From: Alcaligenes ammonioxydans
Lineage (GTDB): Bacteria > Pseudomonadota > Gammaproteobacteria > Burkholderiales > Burkholderiaceae_B
Assembly (NCBI RefSeq): GCF_019343455.1
Contig: NZ_CP049362.1
Span: forward strand, 310,001 to 374,000
DNA length: 64,000 bases
Direction: 5' to 3'
Position 1 is the stretch's first letter. Each line of letters opens with the position of its first letter. Shown here in pieces: positions 1 to 8,387 of this stretch. The position numbers were made by a program, and so were the translations under genes. Under the pieces are notes generated by a model that ran no database searches, was not told the DNA's origin, and saw nothing but the letters and a program-made list of their open reading frames with translations.

Positions 1-1516
1 CGGCCAGACCGCGGCTGCGTATCCATTTCTTCAGTTCAATCGCGCGTGGTTTGTCATCCTTGGGGATGATGAAGGCACAGCTGCGCTCGCCCAGGAATTC
101 GTCGGGCACCGATACCACGGCGGCGTCAAAGACTTGCGGGTGGGCCAGCAGATGATCTTCAATTTCCTCGGCGGAGATTTTTTCGCCCGCACGGTTGATA
201 TGGTCGGTGGCACGGCCCTGAACGATCAAATAGCCCTCTGGCGTCATGCGCACCACGTCGCCGGTGCGGTAAAAGCCGTCCTCGGTGAAGGAGCGGGCAT
301 TGGCCGACGGATTGTTGTAGTAAGCCCGGATCGTGTAGGGGCCACGAGTCAGCAGATAGCCAGGCTGGCCCGGGGCGACCGGATTGCCGTTGTCATCCAC
401 GATCAGTATTTCATCGTCCGGGCTGATAGGACGGCCCTGGGTGTTGATGATGATGTCCTGCGGATCGTCCAGGCGGGTGTAGTTCACCAGACCTTCGGCC
501 ATGCCAAACACCTGCTGCAAGGTCACGCCCAGCGTAGGGCGTACGCGTTTGGCCGCCTCGGCATTCAACTTGGCGCCGCCAACCTGAATGACTTTCAGCG
601 AGTCCAGCCTGGCGTGGGTCTTGGTGGCCGCATCCATCCACAGCATCAGCAGCGGGGGGACCAGACTGGTGTCGGTCACGCCTTCGCGCTCGATCAGCTC
701 AAAGCAAACGTCCGGGCTGGGGGCAGGACTGAGCACCACTTTGGCACCCGCATAGAGCGCACCCAGAAAGCCGGGCGAACTCATGGGGAAATTGTGTGCA
801 ATCGGCAAGGCGCCCAGGAACACACTGTTCTCGGTCAGACCGGCAATCTTGGCACTTTCGCGCAAGGTGTAGATGTAGTCGTCGTGCGTGCGGGGAATCA
901 GCTTGGACAAGCCCGTGCTACCGCCCGAGATTTGCAGGAAAGCCACTTCGGAAGGCTGGGCCGCCGAGTCGGGCACGTCCACATCGGCCGCATGGCGTTG
1001 CAGTTGTTCCAGCGCGACAAATTCCTGAGCTTGGCCCACGATGTACACCTGCTCTACCTGAGGACAGCGCTCGCGCAGCTCGCGCACCAAAGGCAGATAA
1101 TCAAAACCGGCATGCGTATCCACACCGATATAGGCGCGCGCCTGGGCAGTGTTGGCAAAGTGCTCGACTTCGGTAATGCGGTGTGCCGGCAAGACGTACA
1201 CGGGCAGGAGACCTGCACGGAACAAGCCAAAGATAACGCTGACGAATTCAGGAATGTTGGGCAAGTGAACCAGAACCCGGTCGCCCTTGCGCAAACCGGC
1301 TTGCAGCAGGCCCGCCGCGATCTGGCTGGCGTACTGATCCAGCGCGCCGTACGTCCAGCGCTGGGTGCCGCCCACAATGGCTTCCCGCTCGGGGTGGCGT
1401 TGTGCTCGTGTGCGCAGCAAGGCGCCAAAGGTTTCCCCTTGCCAATGTCCTGCATCGCGGTATCGCTGGGCAAAGGCGTCAGGCCAAATTTGTTTAACAG
1501 GAATAGATGTCATCAT
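1..1516 (-). CDS. entE: 2,3-dihydroxybenzoate-AMP ligase, 3' end beyond window
   Basis: Aryl-acid adenylating enzyme that activates 2,3-dihydroxybenzoate with ATP and loads it on an aryl carrier protein, the first committed step of catecholate siderophore assembly. Reading the minus strand gives 505 codons without a stop; the family is about 540 residues, so only the C-terminal end is missing. Visible motifs are the A3 phosphate loop LQISGGSTGLSKLIPRTH (about 194-211), AHNFPMSSPG (240-249, with the Asn that contacts the catechol) and QQVFGMAEGLVNYTR (334-348). As I recall, Val in GLVNYTR favours dihydroxybenzoate, whereas salicylate enzymes have Leu. The start ATG at 1516 is followed by a second ATG; neither has a Shine-Dalgarno, and a Fur-box-like sequence abuts the start. 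The rest of the siderophore cluster must lie left of the window. Confidence 0.93.
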   Translation of the reverse strand, partial: MMTSIPVKQIWPDAFAQRYRDAGHWQGETFGALLRTRAQRHPEREAIVGGTQRWTYGALDQYASQIAAGLLQAGLRKGDRVLVHLPNIPEFVSVIFGLFRAGLLPVYVLPAHRITEVEHFANTAQARAYIGVDTHAGFDYLPLVRELRERCPQVEQVYIVGQAQEFVALEQLQRHAADVDVPDSAAQPSEVAFLQISGGSTGLSKLIPRTHDDYIYTLRESAKIAGLTENSVFLGALPIAHNFPMSSPGFLGALYAGAKVVLSPAPSPDVCFELIEREGVTDTSLVPPLLMLWMDAATKTHARLDSLKVIQVGGAKLNAEAAKRVRPTLGVTLQQVFGMAEGLVNYTRLDDPQDIIINTQGRPISPDDEILIVDDNGNPVAPGQPGYLLTRGPYTIRAYYNNPSANARSFTEDGFYRTGDVVRMTPEGYLIVQGRATDHINRAGEKISAEEIEDHLLAHPQVFDAAVVSVPDEFLGERSCAFIIPKDDKPRAIELKKWIRSRGLA

Positions 1517-1519
1517 GGT

Positions 1520-1534
1520 AATGAGAACTATTAC
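1520..1534 (-). promoter_or_regulatory. Fur-box-like operator before entE
   Basis: AATGAGAACTATTAC matches the Fur consensus AATGATAATCATTATC at about 11 of 15 positions. It sits 4-18 bases before the start codon. On the minus strand CTGACA and TAATAG separated by 16 bases could be the -35 and -10, so the box overlaps the promoter and the transcript would begin very near the ATG. The same AATGAGAAC half-site is found at 17028. Confidence 0.55.
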
Positions 1535-1557
1535 ATAAATAAGCAGGCTTGTCAGGT

Positions 1558-2244
1558 TTAGTCGTAGTCAGTCAGCTGGCTGTCAGGCAGTTGAGCGCTG
1601 TCCAGAAAGCGGATTGTCCAGGATGGAAAGGGAGTATTCAGGCAGACCGCAGCCGTGTAATTGGCGGCTGGCCGGCTGCTGTGTACGACCAGTCCCTGCA
1701 AGATGGGATGGGTGGATTGTACGGTGCAACCGCCCTGCGGGTGGGCGTTCAACCATAATTCTTGAGGCGGAATATGAAAGCCTGTTCCCGCATGCTTCAA
1801 GGCAGCTTCTTTGCCGCACCAGAGCGCGTAAAAGTCCAGATCGTTTTTTAGCCATGCACGTTCGGCGTGGACGCTGCAATGTTCTACCAGCCCGGCTCGC
1901 ACGGGCAGCCGCATGGCTTCAATATCGACGCCTATGCTTTGATCGGCGATGCCCAACAACACGCGATCGCCGCTGTGCGACAGGCTAAAGTGCAGATCGG
2001 GGTTATCCAGATCCAGCACGGGCTTGCCATGCTCCAGGTTTTTGACAGGAACAGCGTGTGGCGCGCAGCCCAGCAGGGGAGCCAGAAAATGGCGCAAGGC
2101 ACCGTGAGCCAGCAGGCTCAAGTGCTGGTCGGACTGGCGCTGGCGGCGGGCGATGGTGGCTCGCAGGCTGCCGGGAACCTGGTCCTGTAACCAGGATTCC
2201 AGGCCAGGGGCCAGGGGCAAGGACAGGCTATACACCGAGAACAT
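1558..2244 (-). CDS. Sfp-type 4'-phosphopantetheinyl transferase
   Basis: 228-residue enzyme that moves phosphopantetheine from CoA to a serine of carrier proteins; siderophore NRPS and aryl carrier proteins need it. Family signatures are FSLSHSGD (86-93), the Mg-binding GVDIEA (105-110) and WCGKEAALK (142-150); the length is normal for the Sfp/EntD class. The start at 2244 is one base after the TGA of the preceding ABC ATPase (TGA-C-ATG), so the two are translationally coupled. The open frame extends further upstream inside the ATPase gene, but that part is a shadow. Its place between an iron-regulated transporter and entE makes siderophore carrier-protein activation the likely role. Confidence 0.92.
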   Translation of the reverse strand: MFSVYSLSLPLAPGLESWLQDQVPGSLRATIARRQRQSDQHLSLLAHGALRHFLAPLLGCAPHAVPVKNLEHGKPVLDLDNPDLHFSLSHSGDRVLLGIADQSIGVDIEAMRLPVRAGLVEHCSVHAERAWLKNDLDFYALWCGKEAALKHAGTGFHIPPQELWLNAHPQGGCTVQSTHPILQGLVVHSSRPAANYTAAVCLNTPFPSWTIRFLDSAQLPDSQLTDYD

Positions 2245-2245
2245 G

Positions 2246-2962
2246 TCAAAGGCCCAAATGGCGTTGCAGCAGTGCGGCATCCTGACGCAACTGGGCCGCA
2301 GGGCCGTCGTAGACCAGATGGCCGTGGCCCAGCAGCAAGGCACGATCGGCCAGCTCCAGGGCCAGGCTCAGATTCTGCTCGGCAATCAGCACGGTAATGC
2401 CTTGTTGGTTCAAGGATTGCAGTTGGGGCAGCAAGGTATCTTGAATGGTCATGGGGGCCAGGCCCTCGCTAGGTTCGTCCAGAATAATCAGGGAAGACTG
2501 CGTCAGCAGGGCACGGGCCAGAGCCAATAACTGACGCTCGCCCCCGCTGAGTGCAGAGCAGGAGGATTGGCGACGCTCGTACAGCCGCGGCATGCCGTCG
2601 TAAATGCGTTCCAACGTCCAGCGGTCCTTGGTTTGCGGACGATGGGCCAGGCCAGCCAGACGTAGACTTTCCTGCACGCTCAACGTCGGGAAGCGCCCCC
2701 GCCCCTGCGGCACCAGGGCCATGCCCAGCAGGGCGATGCGGTACGTGGGCATGCCTTCAATGTCCTGACCCAGCACCTCAATCTGACCTTGCCACATGGG
2801 GCCCATATTGAACAAACAGTTCAGCAGGCTGGTCTTGCCCGCGCCATTGCGGCCCAGCAAGGCCACGCTTTGCCCGACGGGAATGGACAGATTGATGTCG
2901 TGGAGGATGTCTGCCCGATCGTAATGGGCCGTCAGGCCGGAGATGCTCAGTGCGTTTTTCAT
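2246..2962 (-). CDS. Liv-type ABC transporter ATPase (LivF-like)
   Basis: 238-residue cytoplasmic ATPase of the hydrophobic amino acid (HAAT) ABC family. Walker A GRNGAGKT is at 37-44, the signature LSGGE at 138-142 and Walker B LIILDEP at 158-164, followed by the LivF-like SEGLAP. Its ATG overlaps the stop of the LivG-like gene by four bases (ATGA) and its stop is one base before the phosphopantetheinyl transferase start. It is the fifth gene of an operon read leftward from 6778. HAAT systems import branched-chain amino acids, urea, amides or aromatic acids; the substrate cannot be told from the ATPase. The Fur box ahead of the operon suggests a siderophore-related ligand instead. Confidence 0.93.
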   Translation of the reverse strand: MKNALSISGLTAHYDRADILHDINLSIPVGQSVALLGRNGAGKTSLLNCLFNMGPMWQGQIEVLGQDIEGMPTYRIALLGMALVPQGRGRFPTLSVQESLRLAGLAHRPQTKDRWTLERIYDGMPRLYERRQSSCSALSGGERQLLALARALLTQSSLIILDEPSEGLAPMTIQDTLLPQLQSLNQQGITVLIAEQNLSLALELADRALLLGHGHLVYDGPAAQLRQDAALLQRHLGL

Positions 2963-3717
2963 ACCGTCTCCAACGCCAGTTCGCCTAAATAGGCCTGTCG
3001 CGCACCCGCGTGCTGGCGCACGGCCTCGGGCGTATCGCAGGTCAGCAACATGCCGCCGGACAGCACGGCAATACGGTCACATTCTTGAAAAACAATATCA
3101 ATATCGTGGCTGATCAGCAGCACGGCACATTGACCCCGCCTGGCATGGACCAGTGCCATGACGTCACGAGACTCGGATTCGGACAGGCCGGCGGTAGGCT
3201 CATCCAGCAAGAGTACGCGGGGTTGCTGAGCCAGGGCAATCAGTACATCCAGAATGCGCTGTTCACCATAAGACAGTGCGCTGGCCAGTTGATGGCCGCG
3301 GCCGGCCAGCGCGCTGTGTTCCAGCAGCGCCTGGGCTGCGTGCTGGCTGGCGGCACGGGCCGCTTTGCGTCCCCACCACTGGTAGCCACAGTCTTTCTTG
3401 ATGCGTACTGCCAGGCTCAGGTTTTGCAGCAAGGTCAGCTCGGGGAAGATCCGGCTGGTCTGAAAGCTGCGCACCAGACCTTGACGAGCCCGCTCAATGG
3501 GGCCCAGGCTGCGCAGATCCTGGCCTTGTAGCAACACCTGGCCGCCTGTGGGGCGGGTAAGCCCGCTGATGATGTTGAACAGCGTGGTTTTACCCGCGCC
3601 ATTTGGGCCAATCAAACCCAGCGTTTCGCCGGCGCGTAGTTCCAGACTGACGTCAGTCAGAATAGAGAGGCCGCCTACCTGCAGGGCCAGTTCGCGAGTG
3701 CTCAGTAAAACGCTCAT
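2959..3717 (-). CDS. Liv-type ABC transporter ATPase (LivG-like)
   Basis: 252-residue ABC ATPase. Walker A GPNGAGKTT is at 37-45, the signature LSYGEQR is the variant typical of LivG, and Walker B LLLDEPTAGL follows. The start at 3717 overlaps the permease stop by four bases. A longer open frame continues 105 codons upstream, but that is the permease read in another frame. It would pair with the LivF-like protein as a heterodimeric motor under the two permeases. The C-terminal tail is the short LivG type, ending in a switch-like region plus about 20 residues. Confidence 0.93.
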   Translation of the reverse strand: MSVLLSTRELALQVGGLSILTDVSLELRAGETLGLIGPNGAGKTTLFNIISGLTRPTGGQVLLQGQDLRSLGPIERARQGLVRSFQTSRIFPELTLLQNLSLAVRIKKDCGYQWWGRKAARAASQHAAQALLEHSALAGRGHQLASALSYGEQRILDVLIALAQQPRVLLLDEPTAGLSESESRDVMALVHARRGQCAVLLISHDIDIVFQECDRIAVLSGGMLLTCDTPEAVRQHAGARQAYLGELALETV

Positions 3718-4652
3718 GCAGACCTCTTGCGTCGTTCCGCCAGCCCATGGGGCATGAACAGAACCGTCAGCACAAAGATCAAACCCACCAGCAACTGCCA
3801 CCGATCGGTATAGGAGCTCAGGTAGGTCTGGGCAAACAGATAGAACGTAGCGCCGATGAATGCGCCGCGCCAGGTACGTATGCCACCGATCACGCCCATG
3901 ATGATCAGCGTGGCCGAGAAGCTCCAATGCACCTGCTGCGGGCTGACGTACTGATTCGCAAAGGGATACAGCCCGCCAGCGGCACCGGCTATCGCACCTG
4001 CAATCATGAATGTGTAGAGGCGGATACGCCATGCCTGATAACCCAGGGCGGCCATCCGCAAAGGCTGGTCGCGCAGACCAGTCAAGGCCAGACCGATAGG
4101 AGCGCGGCTAAATGAGCGCAGCAACAACCAGCAGATGATAGCCAGCAGCAGGGCCAGAACCATCAAGGTATAGGGGGCGCTCAAGGGCAGTTCGCCCAGG
4201 CTCAGACGCGGGAAACCGCGCAGGCCATCGGCGCCGCCGGTGACATCCCGCCAGCGAAACGCCACTTCCCAAATCAGTTGACCGGTAACGAGCGTGGCTA
4301 CCATGAAGAACAGTTCGGAGCTGCGCAGGCTGATCAGTGCCATCAATATGGACAGCAAAGTGCCTGCCGCCATGCCGACCAGAAGCATCAGGGGCAGGGA
4401 TGCGCCCCAATACTGACTGCTGATGGCCGTGGCGTAGGCAGCAAAGCCAAAAACGGCGCCATGTCCCAGAGAGACCAGTCCCCCATAACCGATCAGCAGA
4501 TTGATGCTGAGCACGGCGCAGCCGATCAATAGGGCTTCGGTGCCAAAGCGCCATAGAAACGGGTCGCCCCAGGCATGGCTGCTGAGTACGAACAGGCAGG
4601 CCAGGGCGGGCCAAAGTCCAGTGCGCAGCCGGTGAATGTTGAGCGTGTTCAT
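3714..4652 (-). CDS. Liv-type ABC permease (LivM-like)
   Basis: 312-residue inner-membrane permease with about eight to nine hydrophobic segments. The conserved LLIGYGGLVSLGHGAVFG loop (about 52-69) is diagnostic of LivM. The ATG directly follows the TAA of the LivH-like gene with no gap. The C-terminus is short and basic (GLAERRKRSA) without the ATPase fusion seen in some LivM proteins. It forms the channel with the LivH-like permease; substrate unknown. Confidence 0.92.
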   Translation of the reverse strand: MNTLNIHRLRTGLWPALACLFVLSSHAWGDPFLWRFGTEALLIGCAVLSINLLIGYGGLVSLGHGAVFGFAAYATAISSQYWGASLPLMLLVGMAAGTLLSILMALISLRSSELFFMVATLVTGQLIWEVAFRWRDVTGGADGLRGFPRLSLGELPLSAPYTLMVLALLLAIICWLLLRSFSRAPIGLALTGLRDQPLRMAALGYQAWRIRLYTFMIAGAIAGAAGGLYPFANQYVSPQQVHWSFSATLIIMGVIGGIRTWRGAFIGATFYLFAQTYLSSYTDRWQLLVGLIFVLTVLFMPHGLAERRKRSA

Positions 4653-5534
4653 TTAAACCTGTCGGGTAGCGGACTTGCTCAGGCCGTTGGGCCAGCACAG
4701 CAATAGACCCAGCATCACGGCCAAGGTGGCGGCGTTGGCAAAGGCTGGGACCCAGACGCGTGCGAAGGTGGTGACAAAGCCCAGGATCAGTGCGCATAGC
4801 AAGGTGCCGCGCACTGAGTTCAGGCCACCAATGACCACAACCAGCAAGGCCAGCAACAGGATTTCTTCATCCAGACCGGGGTAGACCGACAGCATGCCTG
4901 CCCCCAACGCCCCGCCCAAGCCCGCCAGAGCGGCAGACAGGGCCATGCCGATGGCGAACAGGCGGCGCGAGTTCAAGCCCAGGGTTTCGACGATCTGCGC
5001 ATCGTGCACACAAGCGCGAATGGCCGCGCCCCAGAGGGTGCGATCCAGCAGAAACCAGAACAGCAAGGCCAGCGTCAGGCCTGTGACGATCAGAAACAGG
5101 CGGTAGGTGGGAAAAGGCAGTCCCAAGATCCACACTCCGCCCCGCAGCACGTGTGGCAGCATGGGCGATAGCGTGTCGGCGCTGAAACCCCAGCGCATCA
5201 GGTCCGCCAGAATGACGGACAGGCCGTAAGTCAGCAGCACCTGCATCAAGTGGGTGCGCTGATAAAAGCGGCGAAAGGGGAAGCGATCCAGCAAGAAACC
5301 CATCAGGCCGCACAGGGCAAAGGCGGCGGGAAAAGCCAGCCACCAGGGCGCGCCCGAAGCCAGCCACTGGACGCTGATATAGCCGCCCAGCAAAAAAAAG
5401 GAGCCATGCGTCAGGTTGATGAAGTTCATCAGGCTGAGCACCAAGGACAGGCCCAGCCCTGCCAGCATCAGCAGGGCTGAAAAAGACAGGGCATTGAGGA
5501 TTTGGAGCAGAAAGTAAGACAAGGCGGAGCTCAA
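4653..5534 (-). CDS. Liv-type ABC permease (LivH-like)
   Basis: 293-residue inner-membrane permease. The LivH hallmark LSLMNFINLTHGSFFLLGGY is present near residue 33, followed by about eight membrane spans and the cytoplasmic loop around GLNSRRLFAIGMALSAALAGLGG that contacts the ATPases. The start at 5534 overlaps the stop of the binding-protein gene by four bases. Second gene of the Fur-box operon. Confidence 0.92.
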   Translation of the reverse strand: MSSALSYFLLQILNALSFSALLMLAGLGLSLVLSLMNFINLTHGSFFLLGGYISVQWLASGAPWWLAFPAAFALCGLMGFLLDRFPFRRFYQRTHLMQVLLTYGLSVILADLMRWGFSADTLSPMLPHVLRGGVWILGLPFPTYRLFLIVTGLTLALLFWFLLDRTLWGAAIRACVHDAQIVETLGLNSRRLFAIGMALSAALAGLGGALGAGMLSVYPGLDEEILLLALLVVVIGGLNSVRGTLLCALILGFVTTFARVWVPAFANAATLAVMLGLLLCWPNGLSKSATRQV

Positions 5535-6778
5535 GAACGTGGGCCGGGGTCCTGGATGCGCTGGTAAGTGTGAACCACGGTGTTAAACGGGCGGCCCTGG
5601 TCGTCTTGTTCAACCCGGTTGACGTAAATGTCCAGAATTGACTGGTTGTTGCGCGGGTCAAACGCCATGGGGCCAAAGGCGGTGTGGATTGGCTGATCCA
5701 GCAGGGCTTGTTTGAAGGCGGCCTTGTTGGACAGATCGCCCTTGACCGCTTCCAGCCCTGCCTGGATGACCTGGCCGGTGACGTAACCGGCGGTGCTGGC
5801 CTCGCCGGGCAAGCGTCCCCGGCTGGCCTGGTAGGCGGCCACAAATTCCTGGGCCGCTGCCGCGCCTGGCGATTGGTGAAACGTGCTGACTCCTCCCAGG
5901 GCGGCCTTGCCGACCGTGGCAATTACGTCTTCTTGGTCATACAAGGCACCGGGGCCGACAATCTGGATTTTGCCGTGCAGCTGATAGTCCTGCATTTGCT
6001 GATGGAAGCGAACCGCATCAGCACCGGCCAGAAAGGTGTATACGAAGCGGGGGTTGCTGGCGGCCAGATTCATCAGGATAGGCGCGAAGTCCGGCGTACC
6101 CAAGGGGGTCCAGATGCGCTCCCCCAGGGTGCCACCCTGCTCCTGGTAGGTCTTGGCAAAATCTTCAATGTATTCGCGGCCTGCGGTGTAGTCCGAGCCC
6201 AGGGTGATGCCGCCGGATTTCTCGATCTGCTCAAAGGTCCACAAGGCGCCGGTGTGACCCAGCATCCAACTGGTTTTGGTGGGACGAAAGACGTAAGGGC
6301 TGGCTGCCCCCCGGGCCAGATCATTGGCTGCCGCATTGGAGATGAAGGTTGGCAGTTGGGCATCATGCACGATGTCACGAATGGCCAGCGCGATATTGGC
6401 GCTGATCACCCCGCCCAGAATATCGATCTGGTCGCGCTCGATCAGCTTGCGTACTTTACGGATGGCTTCGTCCGGCTTGCCGTGGTCATCTTCGACCAGC
6501 AATTGAACCTGGCGTCCGCCCATTTCGTAATTGCACTGTTTCAGCAACAACTCCAGGCCAGCCCGCATGCTTTCTCCCAAGGAGGCAAAGGGGCCGGACA
6601 AAGAGGTCAGCAAGGCAATTTTCAAGGGGCCGTCTTGCGCGCGAAGCAGGCGAGGGACGCCAAAGAGCAAAGGACCGGCCGCCGCGGCCAGCAATAGCCG
6701 ACGACGTTCAGCGCGCGTAGGGGAAAGAGTCACGAGATCTTGTTTCCGTAAGAGAGCCACGGTTGCCTGGCAGGACAT
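5531..6778 (-). CDS. Liv-type ABC transporter periplasmic binding protein
   Basis: 415-residue solute receptor of the HAAT (LivK-like, periplasmic-binding fold I) family; KIALLTSLSGPFASLGESMR just after the signal is the usual first strand. The N-terminus TRAERRRLLLAAAAGPLLFG resembles a signal peptide with basic residues that could be Tat-like, although a strict twin-Arg motif is not clear. The ATG at 6778 has no strong Shine-Dalgarno. A GTG at 6733, giving a more compact signal peptide and preceded by GGAAAC, is a plausible alternative. First gene of the operon, 26 bases downstream of a near-perfect Fur box, so probably made under iron limitation. Ligand unknown. Confidence 0.88.
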   Translation of the reverse strand: MSCQATVALLRKQDLVTLSPTRAERRRLLLAAAAGPLLFGVPRLLRAQDGPLKIALLTSLSGPFASLGESMRAGLELLLKQCNYEMGGRQVQLLVEDDHGKPDEAIRKVRKLIERDQIDILGGVISANIALAIRDIVHDAQLPTFISNAAANDLARGAASPYVFRPTKTSWMLGHTGALWTFEQIEKSGGITLGSDYTAGREYIEDFAKTYQEQGGTLGERIWTPLGTPDFAPILMNLAASNPRFVYTFLAGADAVRFHQQMQDYQLHGKIQIVGPGALYDQEDVIATVGKAALGGVSTFHQSPGAAAAQEFVAAYQASRGRLPGEASTAGYVTGQVIQAGLEAVKGDLSNKAAFKQALLDQPIHTAFGPMAFDPRNNQSILDIYVNRVEQDDQGRPFNTVVHTYQRIQDPGPRS

Positions 6779-6804
6779 CTCAGGCGGGTGACTGCGATAC
6801 TAAA

Positions 6805-6819
6805 TGTTAATCATTATCA
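6805..6819 (-). promoter_or_regulatory. Fur box
   Basis: Read on the minus strand, TGATAATGATTAACA matches the 7-1-7 Fur consensus TGATAATNATTATCA at all but one position, and AAATGATAATG extends the match outward. It lies 27-41 bases before the binding-protein ATG and is the strongest Fur site in the window. It implies iron repression of the whole Liv-type transporter and phosphopantetheinyl transferase operon. Confidence 0.85.
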
Positions 6820-6933
6820 TTTTATGGGCTTTTTACCGGTAAATAAAGGCTCCTTCAGGATGAAGGACGATTTCAAGTCTGGTTCACCGGCCGGACATGG
6901 CCTGTTTTTGAAGAAGGCGCAGTAGCCTGGGCA

Positions 6934-6958
6934 TAAAAAAAGCGTCTACCTGGACGCT
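6934..6958 (-). terminator. Rho-independent terminator of marR
   Basis: Minus-strand hairpin AGCGTC-N6-GACGCT followed by seven T. It ends the marR-like transcript and insulates it from the Fur-regulated promoter just beyond. Confidence 0.8.
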
Positions 6959-6984
6959 GGGGTGAAGCAAGGCAAGCACTGACC

Positions 6985-7446
6985 TTAGGGCGTCGCCCCG
7001 TTGATATTGGCGCGAATGCGGTTGAGAAATTGGCGCAGTAGGGCGAGCTCCTCAACCGAAAAGCCTTGAATGGCACGGTGATGAATGTCCAGCGCGGCAG
7101 GCAGGACGCGCAGAAAATGCTGTCGACCCTGTTCATGCAGATGGATGAGCACGCGACGCTGATCCAGCGGATCAGCCTGGCGCGACAGGTGACCGGCGTT
7201 TTCCATAACGACCAGGGCGCGTGACAACGTAGTTTGATCCACGTCGGTGTATTGCGCCAGGGTGCTGACGCCCAAGCCATCGGTTTCATTCAGAAAAGCC
7301 AGTACCCGCCAATGCAGCAGAGTCAGGTCATGGCTGCGCAGCAAGGTCTGAAAGTCGGCATTCAAGGCCGAGGTGCTGCGATTGAGCAGATAGGGGATGA
7401 AGGTATCGTGCCCGGTATAGGCGTCGGTCAGAGGGCGGCTGGCCAT
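6985..7446 (-). CDS. MarR-family transcriptional regulator
   Basis: 153-residue winged-helix repressor. The DNA-binding core VSTLAQYTDVDQTTLSRALV is followed by the wing with the family's D-x-R signature (DPLDQRR), then a C-terminal dimer helix. The start at 7446 has AAGGAAG ten bases upstream; an upstream in-frame TTG is less likely. It lies between the Fur-regulated operon and the opine/NitT operon, all read leftward, with its own terminator downstream and two hairpin terminators upstream. Its target is not evident; the neighbouring ABC operon is one possibility. Confidence 0.88.
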   Translation of the reverse strand: MASRPLTDAYTGHDTFIPYLLNRSTSALNADFQTLLRSHDLTLLHWRVLAFLNETDGLGVSTLAQYTDVDQTTLSRALVVMENAGHLSRQADPLDQRRVLIHLHEQGRQHFLRVLPAALDIHHRAIQGFSVEELALLRQFLNRIRANINGATP

Positions 7447-7468
7447 AGTGAAGCGGCTTCCTTGAGGC

Positions 7469-7512
7469 AAAAAAAAGCAGGCTACCCGTTCTGAGTGATT
7501 GAGTCAGCCTGC
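7469..7512 (-). terminator. Terminator or attenuator in the marR leader
   Basis: Minus-strand inverted repeat GCAGGCT-N22-AGCCTGC followed by eight T. It sits immediately downstream of another terminator and just before the marR Shine-Dalgarno. It may back up the upstream terminator or attenuate marR if the marR promoter lies upstream of it. Confidence 0.55.
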
Positions 7513-7544
7513 GAAAACCCGGCCAGCGCTGCAAGGTGGCCGGG
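7513..7544 (-). terminator. Rho-independent terminator of the NitT/opine operon
   Basis: Minus-strand hairpin CCCGGCCA-N11-TGGCCGGG followed by TTTT, 27 bases past the stop of the last permease gene. Confidence 0.75.
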
Positions 7545-7570
7545 CAAGTGGTCAGTTCAGTCTTGATGGG

Positions 7571-8383
7571 TTAGTTCGTATGATCCACTTTGTGCTGTAA
7601 AGCGGCAATGGTCAGGTTCAGTGCGAAGCCCAGCACGCAGATCCAGACCAGGGGGACAAACATATCAATCGTGCGGTAGCTGCGTGCAGCGGCGGTCAGC
7701 ATATGGCCCAGCCCGTCGGTAGAGGCAATCATCTCGGCCAGAAAGACCACCACGCAGGCAATGACACCGGCTACTCGCACGCCGGCCAGCACGGTCGGGC
7801 TGATGGCAGGCAAAATGATTTTCCACAAACAGGCACTGCGGGATGTCCCCGCGGCACGGGCAGACCAGATCAGCTTGCGGTCCACCGTCTGCGCTGCCAC
7901 CCAACTGGCCATCAGCACTGGGAAAATTGCATCCGAGACCACCAGTGCGATTTTCGATGAGCTTTCAAACCCCATGATGAGAATCAGCGCCGGATAAAGG
8001 GCGATTTTGGGAATAGGGGCCAGCAGACGGATCAGGGCATCGAGCAGAAAGGAGCTCCAGCGCGTCAGTTGAGCTGTCAGCGCCAGGCTTACACCGACCA
8101 CGCAGGCGATCAGCAAACCACTGAGCAGGCGGTAGATCGTCATGCTCAGGTTGTGCCAGAAGTCGGCCTGAGCGGCCAGCTCCAGCACCCGCAAAAAAAT
8201 GGCGGAGGGGGCTGGCAACAACTGCGGGCTGACCCAGCCCGAGCGAGTGCACAGTTCCCAGACTATCAGCATCAAGGCCGGACTGATGCACAAAGACAGT
8301 CCGGTCCAGTCCCGGCGTTTGGCCGGGCGGCTTGGAGTAGAACGCCTAGCGTGTTCCGCTGAGGCAAGGGTTTTAGTGGTCAT
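7571..8383 (-). CDS. NitT/TauT-type ABC permease 1
   Basis: 270-residue inner-membrane permease of the SsuC/TauC family. About six membrane spans follow a basic, Ser/Pro-rich N-terminus. The EAA-type loop that docks on the ATPase is at about 175-197 (RAAGTSRSACLWKIILPA). AAAGGA seven bases before the ATG supports the start. Last gene of a six-gene operon. A second permease precedes it, so the transporter is probably a heterodimer, which is less usual for this family. Confidence 0.9.
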   Translation of the reverse strand: MTTKTLASAEHARRSTPSRPAKRRDWTGLSLCISPALMLIVWELCTRSGWVSPQLLPAPSAIFLRVLELAAQADFWHNLSMTIYRLLSGLLIACVVGVSLALTAQLTRWSSFLLDALIRLLAPIPKIALYPALILIMGFESSSKIALVVSDAIFPVLMASWVAAQTVDRKLIWSARAAGTSRSACLWKIILPAISPTVLAGVRVAGVIACVVVFLAEMIASTDGLGHMLTAAARSYRTIDMFVPLVWICVLGFALNLTIAALQHKVDHTN

Positions 8384-8387
8384 GGCG

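Noticed and set aside
134..1561. 475-codon plus-strand open frame at the left edge
   Set aside because: It is the shadow of the dihydroxybenzoate-AMP ligase on the minus strand, which has all family motifs in order; the plus frame has no recognisable domain.
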